Part shown: piece after piece, positions 35,758-47,358 of the stretch
Position numbering within the stretch: position 1 is the stretch's first letter
Layout of the letters: every line of letters starts with the position of its first letter
NCBI GenBank assembly: GCA_029931535.1
Contig: JAQPZY010001561.1
Coordinates: forward strand, 638,501 to 702,500
Direction: 5' to 3'
Length of the DNA stretch: 64,000 bases
Origin: Margaritifera margaritifera
Taxonomy: Eukaryota; Mollusca; Bivalvia; Unionida; Margaritiferidae
Notes under the pieces: generated by a model
Database searches by the model: none
What the model saw: only the letters and a program-made list of their open reading frames with translations
Told to the model about the DNA's origin: nothing
Made by a program: the position numbers and the translations under genes

Positions 35758-36459
35758 GGCTACCTATGAGTAAATTGTACATACTAGTAGGCTTGTACCT
35801 ATGAGTAATTGTACACACTAGTAGGCTTGTACCTATGAGTAATTGTACACACTAGTAGGCTTGTACCTATGAGTAAATTGTACACACTAGTAGGCTTGTA
35901 CCTATGAGTAAATTGTACACACTAGTAGGCTTGTACCTATGAGTAAATTGTACACACTAGTAGGCTTGTACCTATGAGTAATTGTACACACTAGTAGGCT
36001 TGTACCTATGAGTAAATTGCACACACTAGTAGGCATGTACCTATGAGTAAATTGTACACACTAGTAGGCTTGTACCTATGAGTAATTGTACACACTAGTA
36101 GGCTTGTACCTATGAGTAATTGTACACACTAGTAGGCTTGTACCTATGAGTAATTGTACACACTAGTAGGCTTGTACCTATGAGTAAATTGTACACACTA
36201 GTAGACTACTTGTACCTATGAGTAATTGTACACACTAGTAGGCTTGTACCTATGAGTAAATTGTACACACTAGTAGGCTTGTACCTATGAGTAATTGTAC
36301 ACACTAGTAGGCTTGTACCTATGAGTAAATTGTACACACTAGTAGGCTTGTACCTATGAGTAATTGTACACACTAGTAGGCTTGTACCTATGAGTAATTG
36401 TACACACTAGTAGGCTTGTACCTATGAGTAAATTGTACACACTAGTAGACTTGTACCTA
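35758..36459 (+). repeat. 34/35-bp tandem repeat, about 20 copies
   Basis: The unit is CTATGAGTAAATTGTACACA followed by CTAGTAGGCTTGTAC; many units have GTAATTG in place of GTAAATTG. The ACTAGT palindrome lies in almost all units. One unit near 36200 has a 4-bp insertion (GACTACTTGT). Confidence 0.93.
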
Positions 36460-39207
36460 AAACCATTTTCATTTTATCGCTGCTACCGCACAGGTACTAT
36501 TGGATGTGAACATGGAGTTCTCAGCGGGTTAGAATTTTTTAGTGGGCACCAACAGTCTTTATGAATTAGAAGGAATAAAGTCTGGATATTAATGATTTCC
36601 TGTTGAATAAATAATTTTTCTAAATATGGACTGATACATGGACTTGTTTACTTGTTTCACACACACACACACAGACACACACACACAGATACAGACACAC
36701 ACAGACACACAGACAATTTATTTTCAAAACGTGATGTTTTGCTAGTATGGTAGAGAAAAGTACCAGAGGTTCATCATTGTAAAGTATGAGTTTACTACAG
36801 ATTAATTCCATTTATCGTAAATGATATCCTGTCTTTCCAATTATATCTACGTGCATGCATTTAAATACTTGTTCGTGTTCCACTGGAGTATTGATTGTGA
36901 TATTGCTGTCAATCTGAGTTAAATTGCAAGTACTGTGAAAAACATTATATCGTCCATGGCTGATGTACACGCATGCAAAGTGAGATCCTAATATTTTACC
37001 TCATATGTTGCGTTTTGCAACTTGAGTGTAATAAAGATTTTGTCATTTTCATTGGTATACAAATCTTGAGATAATTTTAAAAAAATACAACTACACTAAA
37101 ACTGCAATATATCAGGTATCAATAAATCGAATACTAATCACTCGAATGGCCTGCTTAGGTTCGACATAGGTTTTTCTCTTCCCTGCGACCCTCAAATGCT
37201 CAACGTTTTGTGAAAGTACTAATGTATTTTCTATGTACATATCGCAAGAAATGGACGGTTTTCAATAGCCATACCTTATTAAAAGTGTTTCTCTTCGTAA
37301 ATTAAAAACAAATGATGACATCACCGCAAGGTAATTACTTTACATAAGTTGCACAACAGTCCCTCATGCATCCAATAAGAGTTACTATGTCCCGAGGCAA
37401 AAGGGCATACCAACAGTATCGAATTGCTAGGACTAGAAGTATAAGTGATTGGCGAAAAAGCGGGTATATTTTGTCCTCCTCTTCTGTACAATTTAAGATA
37501 TTCAATTCTGCACATCGATACACATATAGCATTAGCTTACATTTTTGGAGGAGAAAAGAAGGGACATCTGAGCAACAGAGTTTTTAAAAGCTGCAAAAAC
37601 AATGAACTAAATTTTCGTCTTCAAAGCGTCAAGGGATAGGATCCCTCACCTTGTAACGAAGATTACAAAAGCAGTATAATTGATCAACAATGATATAATG
37701 CAATCTTACCAATCTATAGGTTACATTTCCTATTTTAAAAAATACATTATATGATTTTAGAAGATTTTGCTGTTTTACGGGCGATATCCTGATGAGAATT
37801 TGATCAATTACCCGTTTCCAAGAGCAGATCAACTTATAAATCGCACTGAAATTTGTATCGTCAATTCCTATCCACTTTCCATAAATCACCACAATATTTA
37901 ACCACCTCTAATCCTTTTATAATACAACTCAATCTCAGACAAATTAAATCTCAATTTTTAAATAGAAAAACTATTCCAAGAAAATCCATCAACTGCAACC
38001 GTCTGATTGATGGAGATTGACACCCGAGCCCACATAATCCCTATGGAAGTGTATACGGTTAGTATCGATTAGGTTGGACAATAAAATTAATATCCTAGAT
38101 AGCCGTTTGTATATAAATCTGTCTGTATATTGTCTGTGCATTCAATGATTTATGCATGACTATTAATTAATGTGATTCGTGTGTTTAATGGACAACACAG
38201 AATATCGCGCCGTGGCACAAGGTCGACCAACCTCGAAACTAAAGAGATTATCGAACGCCAATACATTTTCTCCAGATCTCCGTCTGTTGTGTTTTTCTTG
38301 CAACTTTAATCAAAGAGTAATGCTAGCTTATAAACTTTAAAAAAACAAAAACAAATAAAGGACATAATAACAATTTAAACACAATAAGAAGTCATGCAAA
38401 ACACACACACACACACTGATGGCAGGAATAAACGCTGTACTATTGGTGGAGCTGAAACGATCAAAAAAATGTCTCTATTCGAATATTTGTGGAATGTATT
38501 CGAAACTATTCGAATATTTGTGGAATGTAATCCGATAGAATTCCAATATTTGTCAATAAGATATCAAAGGTATATATTTTCGTTCTTTTTACTGTCAACC
38601 TTAATACATATTAACACCTCCCGTCCCATTTCCCCGGCCGAAGAGCTGCATTGAAAACTATGTACTCAGTCAACTAAATCTAATTAAATGACAGCTAAGG
38701 CATCTTGAGTGAATTTAATTTCTTTCTTGATTCAGACTACTAATCAATAAATGAAGGTGTTATTTAACTGTTTGTCTGCAAAATCAGTATGACCAAAAAC
38801 ATATGTTAGTGCAGACGGACTACAGGTAAAAATGGTTAGTAACTCTTCATTACTTTTTCAGTAAAATGCAGGGACTATCTAACATATTCTCTGGGGAGTG
38901 ACTTATTCACAATGAAAACCACACAAGTTGATTTTCGATGTAACTTGACCGGAGTACGAAAAATTTAAGACAATTCATGCAGACAGTCGATGACTCAGTT
39001 ATTTCATAATTTGCACGAATAAAACGTCAAATTTAGATTGAATTACAGGATTGCAAATATTTAATCCATATTATTTATGTTACTTTGTTGAAGGGTTATT
39101 GACTTCAACATGTTCCCTGTTCTATACACGTTATTTATAAATTGTCCGTACTACATGTTATGTGTCCAAGAGCGCCTGAATGACAATGAATAGAAATGGC
39201 GATGTTG
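36460..39207. other. Anonymous spacer of about 2.7 kb
   Basis: It contains a CA/GACA-rich microsatellite at 36659-36715 and a small triple repeat of ATTCGAATATTTGTGGAATG at about 38476-38545. Frames near 37321-37639 overlap on both strands and match no family I know. No gene is supported. Confidence 0.45.
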
Positions 39208-39430
39208 TGAGCACTGTCCCTATTCAGAATATTGACGTTATGATTACCTTGTGAGTACTGTCACTATTCAGAATATTGACGTTATGATTACCTTGTGAGT
39301 ATTGTCACTATTCAGAATATTGACGTTTTGATTACCTTGTTAGTACTGTCACTATTTAGAATATTGACGCTATGATTACCTTGAGTACTGTCACTATTAA
39401 GAATATTGACGTTATGATTACCTTGTGAGT
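39208..39430 (+). repeat. 44-bp tandem repeat, 5 copies
   Basis: The unit is GAGTACTGTCACTATTCAGA followed by ATATTGACGTTATGATTACC and TTGT, with small deletions in one unit. Confidence 0.9.
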
Positions 39431-39780
39431 GAGTGTTTGACTTTTAGTCGATTTAAAAGGTTTGAAGTTGTCCCTCTGTAAACTAATTCAACGTTGCAAC
39501 ATTTTGGCTTGTTTGTTTCTGTTACAAAATACTTACAAACGCCGTTACAGGGAACAACGGTCAGCATGATCAATTGCTAGTCTGGTTGCAGGTACCTACT
39601 CGCTACGTAAAAAAATGAATACTGGAATACCAATTTTCTATTCGAATATTCCCGAAAGGTATTCTGATTTGAATGTTCGGTTATTTGTCTTAGCTCTGAC
39701 TATCGGTAGATACTACTGAAGAAAACGACATACATATACATGTAGATTTATTTACCGCAAACTGTGTTTATGTTGAAGAG

Positions 39781-41925
39781 TTGATGGATTAATTAGTGTT
39801 TAACGACACATCTGATATATAGATGAACTGGCTCTGATTGTCATCAATCCGCCATTCTAATCATCACATGAATTGGTTATGATTGTCATCAATCCGCCAT
39901 TCTAATCATCACATGAATTGGTTATGATTGTCATCAATTCGCCATTCTAATCAGCACATGAATTGGCTATGATTGTCATCAATCTGCCATTCTAATCAGC
40001 ACATGAATTGGTTATGATTGTCATCAATCCGCCATTCTAATCAGCACATGAATTGGTTATGATTCTCATCAATCCGCCATTATAACCAGCACATGAATTG
40101 GCTATGATTGTCATCAATCCGCCATTCTAATCAGCACATGAATTGGTTATGATTGTCATCAATTCGCCATTCTAATCAGCACATGAATTGGTTATGATTG
40201 TCATCAATCCGCCATTCTAATCAGCACATGAATTGGTTATGATTCTCATCAATCCGCCATTCTAATCAGCACATGAATTGGTTGTGATTCTCATCAATCC
40301 GCCATTCTAATCAGCACATGAATTGGTTATGATTCTCATCAATCCGCCATTCTAATCAGCACATGAATTGGCTATGATTGTCATCAATCTGCCATTCTAA
40401 TCAGCACATGAACTGGCTCTGATTGTCATCAATCCGCCATTCTAATCAGCACATGAATTGGTTATGATTGTCATCAATCCGCCATTCTAATCAGCACATG
40501 AATTGGTTATGATTGTCATCAATCTGCCATTCTAATCATCACATGAATTGGCTATGATTGTCATCAATTCGCCATTCTAATCAGCACATGAATTGGTTAT
40601 GATTGTCATCAATCCGCCATTCTAATCAGCACATGAATTGGCTATGATTGTCATCAATCCGCCATTCTAATCAGCACATGAATTGGCTATGATTGTCATC
40701 AATCTGCCATTCTAATCAGCACATGAATTGGTTATGATTGTCATCAATCCGCCAATCTAATCAGCACATGAATTGGCTATGATTGTCATCAATCTGCCAT
40801 TCTAATCAGCACATGAATTGGTTATGATTCTCATCAATCCGCCATTCTAATCAGCACATGAATTGGTTATGATTCTCATCAATCCGCCATTCTAATCAGC
40901 ACATGAACTGGCTATGATTCTCATCAATCCGCCATTCTAATCATCACATGAATTGGCTATGATTGTCATCAATCTGCCATTCTAATCAGCACATGAACTG
41001 GCTCTGATTGTCATCAATCCGCCATTCTAATCAGCACATGAATTGGTTATGATTCTCATCAATCCGCCATTCTAATCAGCACATGAATTGGTTATGATTG
41101 TCATCAATCCGCCATTCTAATCAGCACATGAATTGGCTATGATTGTCATCAATCCGCCATTCTAATCATCACATGAATTGGCTATGATTGTCATCAATCT
41201 GCCATTCTAATCATCACATGAATTGGCTATGATTGTCATCAATTCGCCATTCTAATCATCACATGAACTGGTTATGATTGTCATCAATCCGCCATTCTAA
41301 TCAGCACATGAACTGGCTCTGATTGTCATCAATCTGCCATTCTAATCAGCACATGAATTGGCTATGATTGTCATCAATCCGCCATTCTAATCATCACATG
41401 AATTGGCTATGATTGTCATCAATCTGCCATTCTAATCAGCACATGAATTGGCTATGATTGTCATCAATCCGCCATTCTAATCAGCACATGAATTGGCTAT
41501 GATTGTCATCAATCTGCCATTCTAATCATCACATGAATTGGTTATGATTGTCATCAATCTGCCATTCTAATCAGCACATGAATTGGCTATGATTGTCATC
41601 AATCCGCCATTCTAATCAGCACATGAATTGGCTATGATTCTCATCAATCCGCCATTATAACCAGCACATGAATTGGCTACGATTATCATCAATCCGTAAC
41701 TCTGATTAGCACACGAATTGGCTATGATTCTTATCAATCCGCCCCTCTGATCAACACGTGAAAGACTATTTATTGCTGAGATAATTACTAAAATGTCTTG
41801 TTCATACAGAGTTGCTACGGCAGCCGACCCAGACTGCTATGCTGTGAATGATTTAAGCCTGCAACCCATTGATTGCAAGTCCGGCACCAGTCCAGTGTAC
41901 TAGTCACAGTGCCACCTCGTCGGGG
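39781..41925 (-). mobile_element. tRNA-derived SINE split by a 1.9-kb tandem array
   Basis: The left end (39781-39815), read on the minus strand, ends TGTGTCGTTAAACACTAAT, a SINE tail. The right end (about 41835-41925), read on the minus strand, gives GAGGTGGCACTGTGACTAGT and GGGTTGCAGGCTTAAATC, a degraded tRNA head. The bases next to the array (GAAAGACTATTTATTG, GACCCAGACTG) match the intact SINE at 32547-32735 (GAAAGACTTATTAATG, GACCCAGGCCG). The two parts therefore belong to one element interrupted by the 45-bp array. Confidence 0.72.
39824..41761 (+). repeat. 45-bp tandem repeat, 43 copies, inside a SINE
   Basis: The unit is GAATTGGTTATGATTGTCAT, CAATCCGCCATTCTAATCAG, CACAT; starts at 39961 and 40006 show the period. 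Most changes are at a few sites (GGTTAT/GGCTAT, GTCATC/CTCATC, CCGCC/CTGCC/TCGCC, CAGC/CATC). The last two or three units are more diverged. Although 45 is a multiple of three, all frames contain stops. Confidence 0.95.
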
Positions 41926-42010
41926 GGTGGGGGGGTGGAGGGGGGGGGGGGGCGAGAGAGAGAAAGAGAGAGAGAGAGGTGGGTGGATGGAGGGGGAGAT
42001 AGATAGATAT
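41926..42010. repeat. G-rich and GA-rich low-complexity tract
   Basis: G runs including one of at least twelve (41941-41952), then GAGAGA. Possible G-quadruplex-forming DNA. Confidence 0.85.
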
Positions 42011-42112
42011 ATAGATAAGGGATGAATTAATATATTATCAGAAATAAATTAAGCTCTTTAAAGATTTATATTTTTATGGTTCACGACTGTTTCCAAAAAT
42101 TGATTACACTGT

Positions 42113-42250
<138 letters not shown>

Positions 42251-42491
42251 TCATGTATTATGTATAATTTTATGCGGTCATCACTTTAAAACCCCCCCCC
42301 CCAAAAAAAAAAAAAAAAAAAAACAAAAAGAAAAACAAGCAAACTATAATTGGTCTTCAATCGCTGAAGTATCACATTATTTTACATTTTCTGTTGAATC
42401 TGTTGTAAGGTGAATGCTACTCACACTGCAGTAATTACTGTCTTGTCAGGGGATTTTCAATAATTTAAAAATAAATTGAGAAAGACTATAT

Positions 42492-42889
42492 AACGATATT
42501 TAAACACTTCCCGAAGTTGTATAATAATAACGATATTTAAACGCTTCCTGAGTTGTATAATAATAACGATATTTAAAAGCTTCCTGAGTTCTATAATAAT
42601 TACGATATTTAAACACTTCCTGAAGTTGTATAATAATAACGATATTTAAACGCTTCCTGAGTTGTATAATAATAACGATATTTAAACGCTTCCTGAGTTG
42701 TATAATAATAACGATATTTAAACACTTCCTGAGTTGTATAATAATAACGATATTTAAACACTTCCTGAGTTGTATAATAATAACGATATTTAAACGCTTC
42801 CTGAGTTGTATAATAATAACGATATTTAAACGCTTCCTGAGTCGTATAATAATAACGATATTTAAACACTTCCTGAATTGTATAATAAT
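42492..42889 (-). repeat. 36-bp tandem repeat, 11 copies
   Basis: The plus-strand unit is CGATATTTAAACGCTTCCTG followed by AGTTGTATAATAATAA. Twelve-codon periodicity opens overlapping minus-strand frames of 174 and 86 codons. Two open frames on one strand mark it as a repeat artefact. It is unrelated in sequence to the 36-bp array at 11951. Confidence 0.92.
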
Positions 42890-43913
42890 GTTGATTATAA
42901 AGCGCTTTAATAGTGCGTTAAATTCTAGAATCTCCCTTTGGATTGATTGAATGCATATTCGCCATGTTTTTGAGTAACGTAAAACCCTGCTTTTTGGATG
43001 GCGTCGGCGGTTTTCGTGGTCCAAATTTGTAAGATTTATCCAGTTCCAGTTAGTACATTCTTGGATTTCGTGGGTGTGAATTTAAAATATACCACTTTCA
43101 TGCAACCGTCGTTTGCGGGGGTGGGGTAGGGTGTTGTGGTAAGTAGCAAAGTAGCCATATGTAAAGTGTATTTTTTTCCAAATATTTCTGACATTAAAAT
43201 CTGTTATTTGAAAACAATATAATAAAATAATTTTCGTTCTAATTCAGCCATATGATGTTAACAGGATCCCCTTAATCGAAATGAGATAGGATTTAAAACC
43301 GGTCATGAAATTCCGTATACCATGGAAACACTTCATACGAAAATAGTATGCGTGATGGCTAAAAACAAAAAGGTTTCCACGAGTTAAATCTAACTTTAAC
43401 CGGAATGAAGAGTTCGGTATAGACAGTAATAATGCCATTGTGCACAGCGTATTTCGCAAATGTCATTGTTTTTCATTTATTTATAGTCAATATTGATAAT
43501 TGTGTTCCCTTATTTAATGCTTCATATTCAGTGAAAGAAGAAAGGGCATAATGTACGTGTGAGTTTTGAGTGATGACTACATGAAAGTTAGGTCGACTAA
43601 CAGATCGGTGCAATTACCTGTATACACATGAATGGGTGGTAGGATCACCTATACTTTATAGATAAAAACTAATTGATCTTCATGAGGGCCACAGTTGTCT
43701 GTTACAGCTGTCGCGTCAGACATGCGACTTGGGTTACTATAGCAGATGCTTTTTAACTTTTCGATAAGGAAAAATGTGATCGATAATTTGATATAGAATA
43801 CTTTTTGTACATTAATCGCTAAAATCGATAAATCTGCGCCCACACAGTGAAAGTACATTTTAAACAAATAAAAAGTACAATATAATTCCAATTGATTCAA
43901 AATCAATAGATAT
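42890..43913. other. Anonymous spacer
   Basis: Minus-strand frames at 43244-43459 and 43649-43906 show no domain. No repeat is seen. Confidence 0.45.
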
Positions 43914-44092
43914 CCTTTAATTTATGTAGCTGAAAAAGTACCGTTACCCACGATGACCTTTAATTTATGTAGTTGAAAAAGTACCGTTACTCACGATGAC
44001 CTTTAATTTATGTAGCTGACAAAGTACCGTTACTCACGATGACCTTTAATTTATGTAGCTGAAAAAGTACCGTTACCCACGATGACCTTTAA
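43914..44092 (+). repeat. 43-bp tandem repeat, 4 copies
   Basis: CCTTTAATTTATGTAGCTGA followed by AAAAGTACCGTTACCCACGA and TGA, with very few differences. Confidence 0.92.
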
Positions 44093-44127
44093 TTAAAGTA
44101 ATAAAAGTGGTCAAAATATCTTCATAT

Positions 44128-44728
44128 TTTGTATTAGTCATGAAAGTAGTGTTCTGTATTAATCGTAGAAGCGGTGTTATGCATTAGTCATAGAAGTGGT
44201 GTTCTGTAATAGTCACAGAAGTGGTGTTTTGTATTAGTAATAGAAGTGGTGTTTTGTATTAGTCATAGAAGTGGTGTTCTGTATTAGTCATAGGAGTGGT
44301 GTTTTGTATTAGTCATGAAGTGGTGTTTTGTATTAGTCATAGAAGTGGTGTTCTGTACTAGTCATAGAAATGATGTTTTGTATTAGTCATATAAGTGGTT
44401 GTGTTGTATTAGTCATGGAAGTAGTGTTTTGTATTAGTCATAGAAGTGGTATTTTGTATTATTCAAATAAGTGATTGTATTGTATTAGTCATAGAAGTAG
44501 TGTATTGTATTAGTCACAGAAGTGGTGTTTTGTATTTAGTCATAGAAGTGGTGCTCTGTATTAGTCAAAGAAGTGGTGTTCTGTATTAGTCATATCAGTG
44601 GTGTTTTGTATTAGTCATATAATTGGGATTTTGTATTAGTCATAGAAGTGGTGTTCTGTATTAGTTATATAAGTGGAGTTTTGTATTAGTCATAGAAGCG
44701 GTGTTTTGTATTAGTCATAAAAGTGGCG
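44128..44728 (+). repeat. 25-bp tandem repeat, about 24 copies
   Basis: The unit is TTAGTCATAGAAGTGGTGTT followed by TTGTA. Single-base insertions and deletions are frequent, so it is older than the 29-bp array. Confidence 0.9.
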
Positions 44729-45466
44729 TTGTTACATTTGTTTTCTCTATTTCTTTGTACATATCCTATCTACGCTCTTCGAAACGTTGGAACTTTAATC
44801 ACACGATATGGAATGGGTATCAATGGATTAAAAGTGGGGGTTTTAAAAAAAAGTGATTTTTTTTTTATCTCGGCCAATTATAATTGCGTCCGTCTATGGT
44901 TTGATACTTGGAATATAGGTATGCAATTTAATCAGGCTTGGATATAAGGACCATAAAAATGTAAACCTGGATTTTCCTTAATTTTTCTCCACTTTTGAGT
45001 TTTATATTTCCAAGTCATCTTAAGGTCTTTCAATACTGAATGCACATGTGTCTTTTTTTTAGTTTTTAGTTCTTCACTTACTAAAACAGAGATGATGTCG
45101 CATTTTATTTAACAAAAAAGTATACAAACCCCTGCCTTCTATTGAGTTATTTAAAGTTTGTGAAAATCTTAAAATATATAATGAAAATATGTAGATACAC
45201 AGATTGAAAAAGTTGTATTGTGTACTATACATATTTGTACAATAAGCAAAATTACTTATTTGATGGAATTTATGAATTTAATAAAAATTCAAGTCAATGC
45301 GAGCAAAAAACTGTATACGGTAAAACTTTTATCAGTTAAAATTAAACAAATCCGAAAAATAACTTACAATACCATTTGTATTCAGTATTCAGAGTTAATA
45401 ATTTTATAGGCTGTTTTGTTAGCATTTTTCATACGCCATCTGCCATTTTTATATCTCCTAGTTGGA
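44729..45466. other. Anonymous AT-rich spacer
   Basis: Nothing recognised. Confidence 0.5.
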
Positions 45467-46129
45467 AGTTACCATAACTCTGTGATAAACAGGCTGGCTT
45501 TTACCAGCGTTAAGTATTACGATAACTCTGTGATAAACAGGCTGGCTTTTACCAGAGTTAAGCATTACGATAACTCTGTGATAAACAGGCTGGCTTTTAC
45601 CAGAGTTAAGTATTACGATAACTCTGTGATAAACAGGCTGGCTTTTACCAGAGTTAAGCATTACGATAACTCTGTGATAAAAAGGCTGGCTTTTACCAGC
45701 GTTAAGTATTACGATAACTCTGTGATAAACAGGCTGGCTTTTACCAGAGTTAAGCATTACGATAACTCTGTGATAAAAAGGCTGGTTTTTACCAGCGTTA
45801 AGTATTACGATAACTCTGTGATAAAAAGGCTGGCTTTTACCAGCGTTAAGTATTACGATAACTCTGTGATAAAAAGGCTGGCTTTTACCAGCGTTAAGTA
45901 TTACGATAACTCTGTGATAAAAAGGCTGGCTTTTACCAGCGTTAAGTATTACGATAACTCTGTGATAAACAGGCTGGCTTTTACCAGCGTTAAGTATTAC
46001 GATAACTCTGTGATAAACAGGCTGGCTTTTACCAGCGTTAAGCATTACGATAACTCTGTGATAAACAGGTTGGCGTTAAGTATTACGATAACTCTGTGAT
46101 AAAAAGGCTGGTTTTTACCAGCGTTAAGT
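45467..46129 (+). repeat. 48-bp tandem repeat, about 14 copies, hairpin-forming
   Basis: The unit is GATAACTCTGTGATAAACAG followed by GCTGGCTTTTACCAGCGTTA and AGTATTAC. GCTGG and CCAGC pair across CTTTTA; in units with CCAGAG, AACTCTG and CAGAGTT can pair instead. Sixteen-codon periodicity leaves long frames open on both strands (227 codons plus, 195 minus), which speaks against coding. Confidence 0.93.
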
Positions 46130-46288
46130 ATGGTTTAGAAAACAAGAGTTCACAGACATATAATATTACCACTAACAGTCTTAAGAAGAAATAAGTAAGT
46201 AATTCAAAGTGTGCTTGAGGAATGTCACATTATAATGAACACAATACATTCTAAGTAATAGGTAGGTCATTTACTTGGAACATTTCAC

Positions 46289-46510
46289 CTATGTGAAATA
46301 GATGAGTGTCCCTTGTGTGAAATAGATGAGTGTCCCTTGTGTGAAATAGATGAGTGTCCCTTGTGTGAAATAGATGAGTGTCCCTTGTGTGAAATAGATG
46401 AGTGTCCCTTGTGTGAAATAGATGAGTGTCCCGTGTGTGAAATAGATGAGTGTCACTTGTGTGAAATAGATGAGTGTCCCTTGTGTGAAATAGATGAGTG
46501 TCACTTGTGC
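46289..46510 (+). repeat. 24-bp tandem repeat, about 9 copies
   Basis: The unit is GTGTGAAATAGATGAGTGTC followed by CCTT. Eight-codon periodicity gives CEIDECPL repeats on plus and an open minus frame. No gene support. Confidence 0.92.
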
Positions 46511-47088
46511 TGAAACATATCCCGCTTTAATAGTTCGGCAAGTAAGAATCCGATTCCTGTCTTCTTAGAATTATTGTCACATCCAAAATAATGGTTCTTC
46601 CTGTTTACAAAGTGTAGTAAATAAATTGAAACCTATTATTCTATTCACTATATCTTCCAACACATCTTATAATCCTATGTGTGTGTGTGGTATAGGCAGG
46701 TTACACTGCAATAAGTCTTATCTCGGACAAACATGCTAACGATGAATAATGTGTACCAAATTCTTCTTTCAAATTTCAATTTTGTTTTATGCCTTATACG
46801 TTAGTGCTTGCTCCATAACAATGTGATGAGGGCCTAAGTTCACTCTTTGTTCTATTATCACCCCACGGTAGACAAATCAGACAAAGTTAAAATAATGAGG
46901 AAGAGCATGTAATTGAAAATCTGCTTATCTGTTAACCATAGCTACAGAAGAAAAAAGGAAAAAAATATGTTTGCAGGCAGAAGTAGGTAAACAAATATAC
47001 TGACAGGTTGACATGGACAGACGCAAAAACTAAGTGATATACAGACGATTCATACAGACATGCGTACAGACAAAGATACAATTTGTAC

Positions 47089-47358
47089 TTACATGGAATC
47101 TTCATGTCTGTTCCAGGATACAGGTGCACTTATCGGGGGCAGTTTTAGCTCTTTGAAAGATAATGAAAATTCATTCTTAGATTTCTTTTTCAAGATTCCT
47201 TTCTTGGCCGCCTCCGCTTTTGCCATGTTTTCTTTAATTCTCTGCACGTGCGCACGAAAATCATTACTGACGCCTTCTGCGTCACCATTTTCATGATTTG
47301 TTTTAAAAAGTCTTATTTTAGGAATCATTCCCTCCTTCATGGTGCACAAAATTGTCAT
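47089..47358 (-). CDS. Candidate first coding exon of an unidentified host gene
   Basis: This minus-strand stretch reads as about 89 codons starting at an ATG (47358) with an in-frame stop upstream. It is lysine- and glutamate-rich and soluble-looking (for example KENMAKAEAAKKGILKKKSK) with mixed codon use, unlike the repeat-derived frames around it. Its end matches a consensus 5' splice site, CAT followed by GTAAGT near 47095, so translation probably leaves the stop TAA unused and continues into an exon further left. The sequence is GC-richer than its surroundings. I recognise no domain. A retained single-exon peptide is the alternative. Confidence 0.5.
   Translation of the reverse strand: MTILCTMKEGMIPKIRLFKTNHENGDAEGVSNDFRAHVQRIKENMAKAEAAKKGILKKKSKNEFSLSFKELKLPPISAPVSWNRHEDSM

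Noticed and set aside
45416..46099. Frames of 227 and 195 codons on opposite strands
   Set aside because: Both are products of the 48-bp period.
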